From Clitopilus passeckerianus (taxonomy: Eukaryota > Basidiomycota > Agaricomycetes > Agaricales > Entolomataceae): a stretch of 64,000 nucleotides of DNA. The stretch is from NCBI GenBank assembly GCA_944990035.1, contig CALYLX010000145.1, positions 930,001 through 994,000 on the forward strand, written 5' to 3'. The first letter of the stretch is position 1; the number at the start of each line of letters is the position of its first letter. The position numbers and the translations under genes were made by a program. The notes beneath the pieces were generated by a model that saw only the letters and a program-made list of their open reading frames with translations, did no database searches and was not told the DNA's origin. This document shows positions 36,333 through 47,930 of the stretch, in pieces.

Positions 36333-36339
36333 TTTTATA
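36333..36339 (-). promoter_or_regulatory. TATA box of histidine-rich B
   Basis: TATAAAA on the minus strand, about 70 bp upstream of ATG 36265. The paralogue at 17.5 kb also has a TATA-type box roughly 90 bp upstream, so the promoter layout is shared. Confidence 0.45.
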
Positions 36340-36927
36340 CAGCTCTGAGTTTAGGAGATCCATTGGAAAGGGGTCACTTGCAGCATAGGATTCCGTCATA
36401 GTAGTCAGCCATCGTCATAGTCCTCCATGAAATAGGGTTTGGAGGAGTAAAGAAAAAGGAGATTCCCTCGTTTCGAAACGCGGGGAAATGGACAATAATG
36501 CCTGAGTAGGGGTGTAAAGTCACTGGGGTAGGGAATTGAGACCCTGGAGGCACACTGTATCCCTAGCTGCAGCAGAACTTCGCTTGGCTGCTGAAAGACA
36601 AATATGACGAGGTAATTCGCAGCAGATTGGTGTGTCTGAGTCGAGGCCAAGTCGAAGCAATTGCAAAGGCAGAGAATAGTCCAACACAAAGCTAAGGGCG
36701 TTTCCAGTATTTTTTGAGGTTGTATTTTCCCTCTTCCATCTGTGAGATTGGGCTTTTGACTGCAGATCCCCGTATTACTTGGATAATAGGAGAAGGTAGG
36801 GACTCAAGCGTCCGAAGAAACTTGTACAGTCGGAATCGGATGTGAATGGGCGATGCAATCAAGCAACCACAAACAACGCGTTTGGTTCCGAACTCCGACC
36901 AATAGGCAATTCCAAGTCACTCAAATC
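36340..36927. promoter_or_regulatory. divergent intergenic region histidine-rich B / Bin3-type gene
   Basis: About 590 bp with no supported ORF or repeat. Presumed to carry upstream elements for both divergent genes. Confidence 0.4.
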
Positions 36928-38061
36928 ATGTCTTCGACCCCACAAGTCCCAATTCACGGAAACTACCACGGGTTAGCCTCACTCCTCTGCAAGAACGTGG
37001 ACTGGGTCTGAAAACGTATTCCAAGTTATTATGCCAAACGACCCTCTGTGAATGGCGGTGATTCCCGCCTGGCCTTGTTATCCAAAGATCTTTTCAAGGG
37101 TAAACGCGTCTTGGACGTTGGATGTAACGAGGGTTGGGTGACTTGTGAGATTGGTAAGTCCATCACTTTGAATCTGGAGTGATTCCTCACGTATGATTTT
37201 TGTAGGCCAGTCATGGGGCGCTCATCGGGTTGTTGGTGTCGATATTGTTGAAAGTCTTGTGAGCGCAGCTTGGAGGAGAAGGCGCACTACCTGGTCGTTA
37301 CAAGAGCCGGACGACAAGGCTGAACTCACAGGATCTGTGGAAGGCCGCACCGAAAATGTGGCACCTTGTCCACGGAAACGACGGCGCAGTGGGGAGACTG
37401 CGGAAGCAACTGCGATTCAGCCTGTCGCTGCATATTTCCCGATGTCTTGCGAACATGAATTTGGCGCTCTACCTGTCCCCCCTTCCGAAAAGAGAGGAAA
37501 GCATGTATTCCCCCACAATGTGACTTTCGTCACTGCGGATTGGGTTAATGAACCAATCCCAGATGATGCCGAAGGCTACGATGTTGTTCTTGGGTAAGCC
37601 ACAGCTGATAATCTCTATATCATGTATCTAAAGTTATTCTTCCTATAGTTTCTCATTAACAAAGTGGATACACTTGAACGGTGGTGATCGAGCACTCCAG
37701 GCATTTTTCAAACGTGTCTACGAGGTTTTGCGCCCGGGAGGCATCTTTGTTCTGGAACCTCAAGCATGGGATACGTATGTCAAGGCAAGAAAAATGGACA
37801 AGGTAGGCGCGTCGCCATGATGGATATCTTGTGTGCTCTATTTGCTGATGGTACCCAGGTGCTGCAAGAGATGTATTCGACCTTACAATTTCGGCCGGAA
37901 CACTTTGAAGCCATCCTGTTTGGGATCGGATTTGGTCCTAAACAACACCAAGGGACTGCCGGTGAAGGAGGTATGACTTCTGTCATTATTTCCGAAATAG
38001 AAGCGCTCATTTTTGGTCAGGTTTCTGTCGGGATGTGGACTTGTACAGAAAGCTAGAATAA
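36928..38061 (+). CDS. Bin3-type RNA 5'-cap methyltransferase (MePCE family)
   Basis: SAM-dependent methyltransferase of the Bin3/MePCE family, whose characterised members methylate the gamma-phosphate of small nuclear RNAs such as 7SK or U6. ATG 36928 ([15 protein letters not shown]) splices to [15 protein letters not shown], the family opening. Motif I is [18 protein letters not shown], followed by GVDIVESLV. An insert of about 80 residues with a basic stretch (RKRRRSGE) is typical. Then [33 protein letters not shown], the Bin3 signature ([11 protein letters not shown]), and [16 protein letters not shown]. The end is [10 protein letters not shown]. Five or six short introns. The length of about 310 residues is short but complete. 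Substrate inferred from family only. Confidence 0.85.
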
Positions 38062-38598
38062 CGTCTACGTCGATATCCACGTCTCTGCCCTTTCAAACGT
38101 TGTTCATTGTTCCTGTGCCGTCGGCCCGGGTAATTGGGTTCTTTATGGTCGGTCTGGCTAGACCACCACTTGTAGCATAGAATCTCGGAGAATAATAACG
38201 ACCAGCATGACTGCTTTCATCTGATATCTGCCTTACTGTGGACAGTACGGATACGCAGCTGCTCGAACAGCCTCAAGAGTCAAGCCTACGGAGCAGTCCC
38301 AGCACCAACTACGTGGCTTAACTGCGCAGTACCGTGCCCCAGAAAGGAAGCACAGAGCGGGAAAGTGCAGGAAAAGGGAGGATGTGCACCATCCGGCCCT
38401 GGGTTCGGCTTTGGTTACAAATATCGATACCTCCGTAATCTCTTAGATATTTCCGTCGTCCATGCTTGGCTCTCTGTAACAAACGCACATCTTAAACCGG
38501 TTTAACACGGGTCTCCCCCACTCCTTAGACGGCTCGCAGTGGTATACATCGTTAGAGTGACCGCTAGCGTGAAATAACATCCAGTGGCCCGAGCTACA
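38062..38598. other. intergenic, Bin3-type gene to USP
   Basis: 537 bp between two genes in the same orientation. I see no ORF, RNA gene or repeat. It should contain the USP promoter; no TATA is obvious. Confidence 0.4.
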
Positions 38599-41500
38599 AT
38601 GGCGAAAACTAAATCGCCGACACCTCAAGAGCTATATAAGCAGAGGAAAGAACGAGAAGAGGAGGAAAGGAATGCACTTCTACCGCCCGGGCTTTGGAAT
38701 CATGGCAATACTTGTTTCATGAACTCAGTTCTGCAAGGGGTGAGCACTGAGCTTGGATCTGTGGTTTCTCAAAGTGTGCTGACTTCTGGTTGTTCAGCTC
38801 ATAGCAACCCGCTTTCTTTCGGAGCTTGCACACTTTGAACCGCTATCACATCCATTTATCAACGATTCCAATGGGTCCCAATTGGCCCCTTTGTCGAGGA
38901 GATCACCGTTGTTGACCAACGGGTATGGTCAGGCTGGCGAATATGAGCAAGATTGGGTGGATATGATGCCCATCGGGGATGTCTTCATTCAGCTGATGTT
39001 GAGAGCTTGGAAGAACCAAAGTCAGAGAAAGAGGGAGAGTCTAAGCCCTAAGTAAGTGCTATGCTTTTGGCAGATATTCTGGTCGTTGATGAAACCTTAC
39101 AGGCCACTTCTTACTACTCTCGGCAAGAAATACGACCAATATATGGATTTCGCTCAACAGGATGCCCATGAATTCCTGCGTATACTACTAGACGCTAGTC
39201 GCATGGAGGAACAGGATGTAAGTCCAATCGTGCCTCGCCCTCGCCTTTTCGTTCTCATCCTGCTTTCTCAGGTCATCAAAAAGCGACAACCTCCTCCAGA
39301 AAAACCTCGGAAACGCCGCAGAACGACAATGCACCGTTCCGCAGCTACCGACGAATTTGCTCCCAGCGCCTCTTCGCATCCTACCACGCCCCCGATCCCG
39401 GACGAAGACAAGCTGATCTCGCTCGCAGACATGGTCTTCGGAGGCAAGCTTACCAGTATCCTCGTCTGCCAGAAGTGCAAGCACATCTCCCAAACTTACG
39501 AGGATTTTAACGATATCAGTCTCAGCATACAAGCCGAAGACTATCACAAGCGCAAACGCGATCGACTGAAGAAATTAGCGAGAAAGCTTGCAGCCTTCCC
39601 TTTGCCTTCTTCCTCTACACCCAGTGCCGGTGGCACCCTCGATGTTCCCCGCCCTTCTTCTGTGCCACCAAGCCCAAAGGAAATTGGCCTAAAGCAACAG
39701 GGTGGGCTTGCTGAACCCCCAGTTGCTAGCGATCCTAGGCGGAAAAGCTTAGACATCGCTCGTGATCCACTGCCTGAGGGAAGCGCAGTTTCATCTAGGG
39801 ATGATATTTCTACAGCAGTGGCTACTGCTGAAGACCAGCTAATCTCTAGTGACATAGTGATAGTTGAGAAACCGGAGCTGTCGCCTCCTGGCAAAGGGAA
39901 GGACAACTGGACAAAGTTCGGGAAGCGGATTAGTGCGTCAATTGGGTTGGGGAAAGCTTGGAAGGATAACGATAAGGTGAAACATATCTCCAAACAAACT
40001 GCACGTTCGAGTGTGGATGCCGGCCGACCCTCCCTTTCTCCATCTTCAACTTCCACCATGATCACTACGGAGAGCATAGCCTCGAGCACAAGGAAAACTT
40101 CTGGAAGTGGCTCAATGACATTGAACTCAGAACCCGCCTCTCATGCCTCAACTCCCGCTATTATACTTTCTCGTCCATCTTCTCCGCCTCTGAGTCAATC
40201 TCCAGTCCTGATAGCTCCCACACCCATCACAGCGCCCAAAGCTACTGGAGCTACCCGAATGTCAGAGCCACAGCGATCAAAATCACCCAAACCTCCGAAA
40301 CCATCTACCGCAGAGCTTGCCTATCTTCGCGAAATTCTGGCTGACATCTCCCCACCCTCCTCTGCGAGCGGTGGCTTGGGCAATTTACTCAAACCACCTC
40401 ATTCACACCTCTTCTACTCTCAAGCAAATGGCTCGAAGGCTGAATTAACAACAGCCCCGTCTTCACAGAACCTGTGGCTAAGCATGAGTCATTATTCTGG
40501 CATCGAGGAATGTCTTCGTATGTTCACCACTGTTGAGATCCTAGACGGTGAGAACATGGTGGGGTGTCGAAGATGCTGGAAGATTGCCAACGGACAGCTT
40601 CCAACTGCCGAGGAGGAAGAAGACTCGGACAATGCTGAGAAGGAGCGCGAGGAGCAGGATTTGCCACAACCCTCAGTGCCCTCGAGGCCTTCTCTCCGAC
40701 TCTCCCCTCCTACCATGCACATACCGACTTCTATGTCAACGCCTACGGTGGGAGTGTATGCCTACCCTGATTCCGACGATCGACGATCGGTGTCATCCCT
40801 TCCTACCGATATCTCCACTCCAGCTACAGACCAGTCTGACACAGACGCATCTTCTGAGCCTGAACAACCACTTCAAACGGTCCGCATCGTCCCACCTTCC
40901 CCCGCTTTGGACTCAAAACCAGAGGCTATACCCACGGCTATGACACTCTCTGCGCGATCGCATAGTGCACAGCCCAATGGTGACCTTAGCCCCAAAGCAC
41001 AACCAATGAGCCGTTCAGCATCCGCACCGAACGGTGAATCCCCAGATCTCACAACACCAACACCAGCGACCCAGGCTACTCCCCGCCTGGTTCAGATCTC
41101 AGCACATCTTCCGCCTGCAGGCACATCTGCTGGCAGTAACACACTTTCTTTGCCATCTCGGAGCCACCACGCCGAGCAGGAGACAGACGAAAGCTCCGGC
41201 GCAGAAAGCGAGGCATCGTCCATCGGTATCGTCGAGTCAAGGCAACCCAGCCGGACTGGAAGCACAGACAGTAGTACTGCCCCGAAAACCCATCCTCCCT
41301 CACTGGCTCCAACCCGTAAGCCAACCAAGACTTCAAAGCCGAAGCCCACGATTATGAGACCAGCCTACAAACGTTATCTCATTGCTGTGCCTCCACCTGT
41401 GCTGGTAATCCACCTGAAGAGGTTCCAGCAGATAACGAAAGTCCCGATGATTTCATTCAGTCAGTTCTCTCATGGGTTCAAGAAGTTGGATGATTATGTG

Positions 41501-41914
41501 TCCTTCCCGGAGTACCTCGACGTGACTCCATACCTTTCCCCTAGAAAGGAGGATTTCGGGCTTGGAAAGGCTGGCAAAAAGGATGGGAAGACAAAGGATA
41601 GAGGCAAATGCATGTACAGACTCTATGCTGTGATCGTCCATCTTGGCAATATGGTATGTCACCGCTGATTTGAACACTGGTCAGTGCTGACGTTTTCTTC
41701 CTAGCTTGGTGGCCACTACATCGCATACACTGCCCTTCCAGAACTGGAATCTTCGAACGATTTGGCTCAAGAGAAGGGTACACAGAAGGGGAGCTCGGCG
41801 CAATCACCCAAGCCGCGCAAATGGGCATACATCAGCGACACAGTCGTGAGACTAACCACTTTGGAAGAGGTACTGAAGGCTAAGGCCTACATCTGCATGT
41901 ATGAGCGGATATGA
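38599..41914 (+). CDS. ubiquitin-specific protease (USP/UCH family)
   Basis: Deubiquitinating cysteine protease of about 1,000 residues. ATG 38599 leads through a charged helix (KQRKEREEEERNALL) to the Cys box GLWNHGNTCFMNSVLQ (catalytic Cys in NTCF). After short introns comes MDFAQQDAHEFLRILLDA, the QQDAHEF box. A first zinc-type pair CQKCKHISQTYEDFNDISL is followed by an insert of several hundred Ser/Pro/Thr-rich residues, then CRRCWKI, then the C-terminal half LIAVPPPVLVIHLKRFQ. The His box is GGHYIAYTALPE in the last exon, followed by WAYISDTVVRLTTLEEVLKA KAYICMYERI. All three catalytic boxes are intact. The layout with a long linker between the two CxxC pairs recalls USP16/USP45-type enzymes, but the substrate cannot be assigned. 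Confidence 0.9.
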
Positions 41915-42323
41915 TTACAGAGATTACGGCAATGTTTGGGACTCTTGCTCGATACGGATATAATGAATTTCAACACGTTCTCATTCGTTTCTCCACGTAG
42001 CGGAGCTCCTGGCTGACCACGCTACTTGTTCCTAGTATTGCTCAGGACCACCTTCAGCCAAAAGCAATACCGTTTTCCAACAGGGGTGAACGTCACCAAG
42101 CCTTCATCGTTTTGGCTCTGGCTCCAGAGCGCGCTACAGATACATAGCGGCCATACATCAACAGGACATCTGTGGATTACACGTCGCGTGCGCAGCTAGT
42201 CGCTTCATCGTCCAGTTACAACAATCTCTGAACGCTGAGATCATTCGCGAGAAGCTTCGCAGGCTTGAGGAGGAGGAGTCTCTCTGGGAGCTCGATGGAG
42301 TCCATTATAGCAAATCGGTGCAA
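41915..42323. other. spacer between USP and the transposon edge
   Basis: About 410 bp. The last 190 bp (about 42140-42329) keep an open frame reading GLHVACAASRFIVQLQQSLN, then a charged helix REKLRRLEEEESLWELDG, ending at TGA beside the first palindromic motif. It has no ATG I can support, and may be the remnant of a gene cut by the insertion or chance. Nothing else is seen. Confidence 0.3.
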
Positions 42324-42377
42324 GAATGATTTCTAATTAGAGATCATTCCCGTTGCAACATCGTCTCTATTAGAGAC
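42324..42377. repeat. left end motifs of the KDZ element
   Basis: A 26-nt near-perfect palindrome (42324-42349, one mismatched pair, centre TCTAATTAGA) is followed after 13 nt by GTCTCTATTAGAGAC (42363-42377), an inverted repeat with 7-nt arms. The same core, TCTCTA(A)TTAGAGA, recurs at the right end, together with TTGCA between the units. Confidence 0.5.
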
Positions 42378-42478
42378 CCGTCTGTAATGTGCAAGTGCCT
42401 GCACCTCGGTGCATCCGCCTCGGCAAATAGCCTCCCGACTGCCCGCCTTCGTTGATTGCGTCGCTCACTGGCGCTAGA

Positions 42479-42640
42479 CCCATGGGAATATTTCCCGCCA
42501 CTTGTTCTCATCGTTGCCCGCAGCGATCAAAACACCTCCTTTAGGGGGATAGACTTCTATCCATGGGTATATTTGCTGCCTGCACTGCTCGTCGTTGCCC
42601 ACAGCGATCAGAGCTTCTCTTTTAGGGGATAAACACACTC
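42479..42640. repeat. imperfect tandem duplication, period about 82 bp
   Basis: Two neighbouring copies start with CCATGGG (about 42479 and 42561). They share TATTT, CGTTGCCC, the CAGCGATCA core and a TTTAGGGG stretch in the same order. It lies inside the left part of the proposed transposon, where no gene is evident. Confidence 0.55.
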
Positions 42641-43841
42641 CCTTTGGGGCTATCCGTCATCAGCTTCCCTCTGCTTGCCCCTCCTGAATCACAAATTTTC
42701 ATCCCCCGCTTTTCATACTTACCAGTCCTGCTGCTCATTGAATTCCTATCCCTGTTGTTTGGGCTGTTATTTCATGTACTATGAACTAATCTTGGGTGTT
42801 GTACTTATCTGGATTGTGATCTGAAATTTGGTTTCAGTAACAAGCCGGCAGTTCTAGCTTATAGCATTTAATCTCCGCAACTTTCTTCGCCAGGGGTTTT
42901 GAGGCGGCACTCCAAAATGGCCTACGACTCGCCTTTGGATGCCGGCGGGGATGCAAGCGGGGCTTGTAGTTGATCACACTGGAGAGATTTCCGGCAATCG
43001 AAAGTGGGTAATTGCCGGAAATCGACATCCGACTTAAATCCGAAGTAAATTCATTCAGCCCGAGTTCGAAGGCGCTAGTCAAGCGCTAGTATGCAGTTTC
43101 TTTGCAGGATACGCTTAAGAGTAGAAATATCTCGGTAATATCATAAGGGGCTCATAGGATAAGGAGAAGCGATCAATTAAAAAGGTTGCCCCCACTCAGA
43201 AACTCGGAGTCGAACCTCCGCGGTCTGGTGTATTATTTATCAGTTCAGGCAAAAGTTCAATTCAGAGATAGATGTGTTCATTTCCAAGTTTCGGAGTTGG
43301 CTAGGTAAATATTTGATGCAGATATCTTAGCGCGTTGCTTGTTTTTACGTGTTCAAGTTCTTGTTGCACCTTCGGTGAAGCTGCCTAATAAATTATAATA
43401 AAGTATTATGGGTCGGGGTGCATGCCAGTGGTGCACTACTAAATGCACCCCAGACTCAGGCGCACCCTGATGCAACCAATTGCACCTCGAATGCACCCCC
43501 GATACACCCAATTGCACCTTGGGTGCACCCCCGATTGGCAGATAATGCATGCACCCAAGTTGCACCCTTCTGAATCATTCTCATCAGTCAGTCCTCAATT
43601 GATCAGTGTGTGCACCTTGATGCACCCCGTAGCACTGCCTTTGGGATTCAAGTTGTCGGTGTTCGGTTGTCTACAGTTTGATCACGTGAACTCATTGTAA
43701 ATTCTACCACCGAGGCGACTCGGGCTTAGTGGACGTCGAGTATTGACCTAGGCGTCGCTGCATGGCAACATGAAGGCATAACATAATCATAATTTGTAAA
43801 GGCATAACATAGACATGTGTTTTGATACATATAGGAGTAAT
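42641..43841. other. non-coding left part of the transposon, including a TGCACC-rich block
   Basis: About 1.2 kb without a supported gene. Between 43410 and 43640 there are about a dozen TGCAC or GTGCA motifs, including two copies, 32 bp apart, of a CCAATTGCACCT unit ending in TGCACCCCCGAT (43476-43503 and 43508-43535). A short stretch at 43201-43223 looks like a tRNA T-arm on the minus strand but has no tRNA around it. Confidence 0.45.
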
Positions 43842-46096
43842 TTAGATAGGCAGACGAGCTTCACCTGGAGAAACAGGTGCAATGATCCATTCCCAAGTAC
43901 CCTTGAAATGTAGGATTAATAAAATCATCGAACATTGAAGATACAGAGGGAACATACCTTGGAGCTTTTACGTTTCTTCTTCTGTTCATCTGACAACATT
44001 GCGGTTTGACCCTTGACCGCAGAAGTGGAGGTAGGCTTCTGTCGGCCGCTTCGACGAACAATGGCATTGGGCTCAGCGTGGCTGCCAGTGCGTTTAGCCA
44101 ACCTAGCAGCTAACGTAGCAGGTTGGTTAGGCAACGTGTAGTCCACAGAACGAGGAAGGTCGGTGACTCGGGCCGCAGTGGGGCGAACATGCGGACGGGC
44201 GGGTTGTTTATTGCTGATGTTGGCAAGGGGGTTGGGATCATGGACCACGGGAGCAGACATTGGCAAGGTTGCAAACGGGGTGGCAGTGAGACCTGAGGCA
44301 GTAGCGGGATCGGGGGGAACGATTGAAGTTACGGGTTTGCTGACAAGCAGGGCTGGGGAAGTAGCAGGGGAGCCAACACAAATGTCACGATGACGGGATG
44401 CTGAAAACGAGGTGACGTCCGGATTTGGAACACTGGGAGGTGTCGTGTTTCGTTGAGCAGCATGTACTACGAGGGGTGGGAGAATCCTGCTGTCAGAAGT
44501 GCGGAGTGAGGGATCAATCTGTGCCTCAGAGAGAGGTGGGTTCATTCGTGCAAACGCGTGTGCAATGGGAGATGATGGTCCCCCAGGATAGTCGCCGAAT
44601 TCCGAGTCGTAATCCTCGCTCTCGCTGTTTTCACCCATACGCTCATCAACAAGCTTGTCAACTGGGACATGACCGGGGCTATCAACAACATGAGGGTCCT
44701 CGCCACTAGAAGTACGGTAAAGCGACAGGAGAGCCTTTCGAGGACTAGGAGTAGAGATGGCTTGGACAGGATGGGCAACAGGAGGAGGTTCAGTGAATGT
44801 GATATTGTTAGCTTTCGATGAATTGGGATCGACATTTGCCAGTTGAGAGGCGGTGGATGTGATGGCGGTGGTACTGGCGTCAACATCAACGTGATGGTTG
44901 TGGTCGATATATTGGATTTCGTCAATGACATGGGCGCGACGGATGGTGGAGGTTGAGCTGTTTGGTAAGGCACGTCTGGCACGAATATCAGGAGCTAAGG
45001 TCAAAGTGAGTATAAAAACTGATGGGGAGGAACCAAAGGCTTACGATAACATCGACCAAGGTACTCTGCGAAGGGAGTTTCGATATGCTCTTGAAACCCC
45101 AAGTATCCTTCATCAAACTCCTTCTTTCCCTCCACTGTGCAGCTACCAGCGTGATAACTACAGACTTCGTTAGTGTGATTGACAGGATAGAAATTAAGTT
45201 GACCCAGTACGCACCTATCTAGATAGATAGCACCATTTTCAGCAGGGTTAGGACCTCCTGCTAAGACGAAGAACGTCCACCCAGTTTTGCTCGCAACATT
45301 CTGAAGAACGGGATTGAGGACGGCATTTATTTTTTGAATAGAACTTCAACCGATGATGGTCAGTACAGTCAGAGGTACAGCTTATGTAACAGTTGACAAC
45401 ACCTATTATATTCCTCGGGCGTGCGCTCCGAGTCTCCCTTCTGATCGTCGACTTCCATCTTTTGCTTATTTTTTGCCTCAACCTTCTCTCGCTTCACCTT
45501 CTCAATAACATCGTCCACCTCTAGCTTGACCTCCACTGATTCGTCTTCGAACATCTTCGCTACCGTTGCCCTTTGAATCCGCATCCGCTCCGATGCATCA
45601 AGGCTCTTGCCTGCCTGAATTGCCTCCTTAAAGGCGAGCTTTATAGAATTGCTGACCTTCTCTCTGTGGAGCTGCTGGTACGCTTGGATTGGCTGTGGCA
45701 CCCGCTTTTCCTGCCGCGCATCGTCAAGAATTTCATCGACCGCTTTGAGATAACTGGACCCACTGGCACGCCTGCGTTTATTGCCGACCCAGTTATACCA
45801 GTTACGAATTTGCTAGCGTTCAGGTTTAGTATGGATCTGATGAAGCAACACAGGTAACTTACTAGCTTTCGCTTGGAGACAGCCTCGTTGACCAGAGCTT
45901 GCTGCGCAGGAAGAAGCGAGACGACAGCAGGAGTGGCTGGAAAGAGAGCCTGTCGCTCAGGCCATTCAGCAAACCATTCCTCAGAGACACTGGTAAGGAA
46001 GCGTGCGATGCTGTTGGTACGCTTTGCGGCCAAATACTGATCGAACCTTGCTTGTAGCCAATCACGCTGGGCATCGGATGTCCAGGTCTTTCCCAT
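43842..46096 (-). CDS. transposon passenger protein with N-terminal helical domain
   Basis: Unrecognised protein of roughly 600 residues, of a type I believe is repeated in agaricomycete genomes. ATG 46096 gives MGKTWTSDAQRDWLQARFDQ, then SVSEEWFAEWPERQALFP, a Trp-rich helical start that might bind DNA. The next exon continues RNWYNWVGNKRRRASG and a helical, Lys-rich run, then TGWTFFVLAGGPNPAENGAI and HAGSCTVEGKKEFDEGYLGF. The second half is long, low complexity, Pro/Ser/Thr-rich, with RRSGRQKPTSTSAVKG near its end. A last short exon reads KGTWEWIIAPVSPGEARLPI. Five or six introns and no frame break were seen. It is oriented away from the transposase. No catalytic motif and no TET/JBP or helicase signature. 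Confidence 0.6.
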
Positions 46097-46743
46097 AGAG
46101 CGCAAGAGTGTTGTTGAAGCAACGAGCAAAGGCGGAGGGTTGGAACAGAGGGCAAAAAGGTAAGGCTTGACTTGTTATAATATCGAGTCATTGAACAGAC
46201 TGGTATCGGCCCGGCCGATACCATCGCAAAACTTTCAAGACATACGACGCCCACACGGCAGGTCCGTAAATCCAAACAATCATCATTGGTAAAGACATCT
46301 CGACTCTGACTTACCATGCTTTGGCCCCACTCCCCTCTTGGTACGTGCCTAGAGTTCCTGGATTGTTATCATCTTCAACGTGGTCGGCCTATTATGCATA
46401 TGCTCACGGACTGGCTACCGTTGTGGACGACTGCATCCTGGTTGCGTCAGTCTTGTCTCATGCTCCAAAATCAGCATGGAGTAGAGGTTGGTACCTGTTA
46501 CTTATTTCAATTCTCTGATCTAACAAATTTATTTTGAAATAGATGAAACTCCGGAAGAATATGCAGAAGGGTATTGATGTTGTGGTACGCCATATTGCCG
46601 GTTCCACATAGGGGTACTGCTAACCGGCCCGCAATTCTATCCAGCTCTTCAGCAGGGAGTATGCAGATTCCAGTCGCTCACACTATGAAGTGGAATTCAG
46701 CGTACAAATTAGAATTCTGCTAAGTAGGCAATTGTATGTTACT
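46097..46743. other. spacer between the leftward transposon genes
   Basis: About 650 bp. A plus-strand open stretch (about 46321-46487, PLPSWYVPRVPGLLSSS-type, possibly spliced to DETPEEYAEGY near 46560) looks somewhat protein-like but lacks an ATG. I therefore do not call it a gene. Confidence 0.3.
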
Positions 46744-47440
46744 CTATTCTGAGTCAGAGTCATCCTGCACAATTGAAGATACGTGAGCGCTATCAACTAA
46801 GAGTCCAACTCTCGTCTCGAGGATAGTAATTCCTCTTGTTAAGAGATGTACGATCTGAAGCTCTTGTCGCCACAATTCTCGCAGGACGGTGGCATCTGAC
46901 GGAAGAGTACCATCAAATCTGCAAAGAGCTGCCGACCATTCTGTGCATGCTGCCAGACCTGGGCTGTCCATCCCTTCATAGCAACTTCATCCCCTTTGTC
47001 CATTAGTTCCATCCATTGATCTTCGAGTGAGGTTGACCATGAATCGAGCCCTCCCCACAACGCTGACCAACCTCGTGCAGCCCGACTCAGCTCACTGAAA
47101 CGGGTTAGTTCACTGATATCTGTTCTACGAACGTTACGGGCGTGTGAGAACTGCAGTAGAATATCGTAAGAACTACATACTCTCTCATGGCTTCCGGCGT
47201 AGATCCATGTTCAGAATCTGAGCTGTCTCTTTCTCTACTTTCCGTATTCTTCGATCGGAGAAGGCGCTTTTTCTCAAGGATTGCCTCCCGGTGTCTTGAT
47301 TGGAGTAACAGAATGTTTGTGAATACAGCTGCAACGAACCCAGTTTACAAATGCACGAACCTAGTATAATATCTTTGTGATTTTGTAAGGCCGTCTTGGT
47401 CCTTCTTAGGTGAGCGATGTAATTTCTTCTGAGAGGACAT
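46744..47440 (-). pseudogene. leftward transposon gene, small, probably degenerate
   Basis: On the minus strand from ATG 47440 (MSSQKKLHRSPKKDQDG), several protein-like pieces follow: AVFTNILLLQSRHREAILEK, KKRLLRSKNTESRERDSSDS, then ELSRAARGWSALWGGLDSWS and EVAMKGWTAQVWQHAQNGRQ, and finally LRELWRQELQIVHLLTRG and a short acidic end DDSDSE. The first two pieces cannot be joined by a GT-AG intron without losing the frame, and the last junction is also unclear. It is therefore either decayed or my exon map is wrong. The protein is unrecognised. It has the same orientation as the passenger gene at 43842-46096. Confidence 0.35.
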
Positions 47441-47930
47441 CGTATTTGTGAGACTCAACCAAGAGTTCATCGGTTTAGAGTTGGGAAGAGCAAAAAGTTT
47501 CGTGACTTTTTACCACTTTTCACCACCTTTTGTCCTAACCTTCTGCACTATTTCATGACCTTTTTCACGACTTTTTTCACGACCATTTTCAATTCCATTG
47601 AGATAATCTAATCTACTCTACACTGTGCCTAATGGTGTTGAACAACCTCCATGGATCTATCCAACCGGTAACTGATACCTTGAGCGCCTGGAATGTTTCT
47701 CCACAACCTCCTTGCGACGAGGACCAATCTTGCATCATATTTGCACATGGGCTGGCAAGAATCGGCATGCGTACCTTCGGAAAGCTTGTCGCTTATCACT
47801 GAGACCATTTTAAATGGTCAAATAACTTGCAGTTGCAGTCTGGGTACTGAAGACATATGAATGCTCAAAGTTACAATAAGCAACCGCAACTTACCTGACC
47901 AGTCTTCCTGCTCTCCCTTTCTGTCTTGTC
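47441..47930. promoter_or_regulatory. divergent spacer inside the transposon
   Basis: 490 bp between the leftward and rightward gene arms. The first part (47490-47600) is a T-rich stretch with repeated TTTTTCACGAC-like units on the plus strand. It may be the promoter region for both arms. Confidence 0.4.

Noticed and set aside
43201..43223. tRNA-like T-arm on the minus strand
   Set aside because: GGTTCGACTCC is present, but the stem pairs poorly and no D-arm, anticodon arm or acceptor stem can be built around it.
46316..46560. Small plus-strand gene in the transposon
   Set aside because: It looks somewhat protein-like but has no usable ATG in frame and no recognisable motif.
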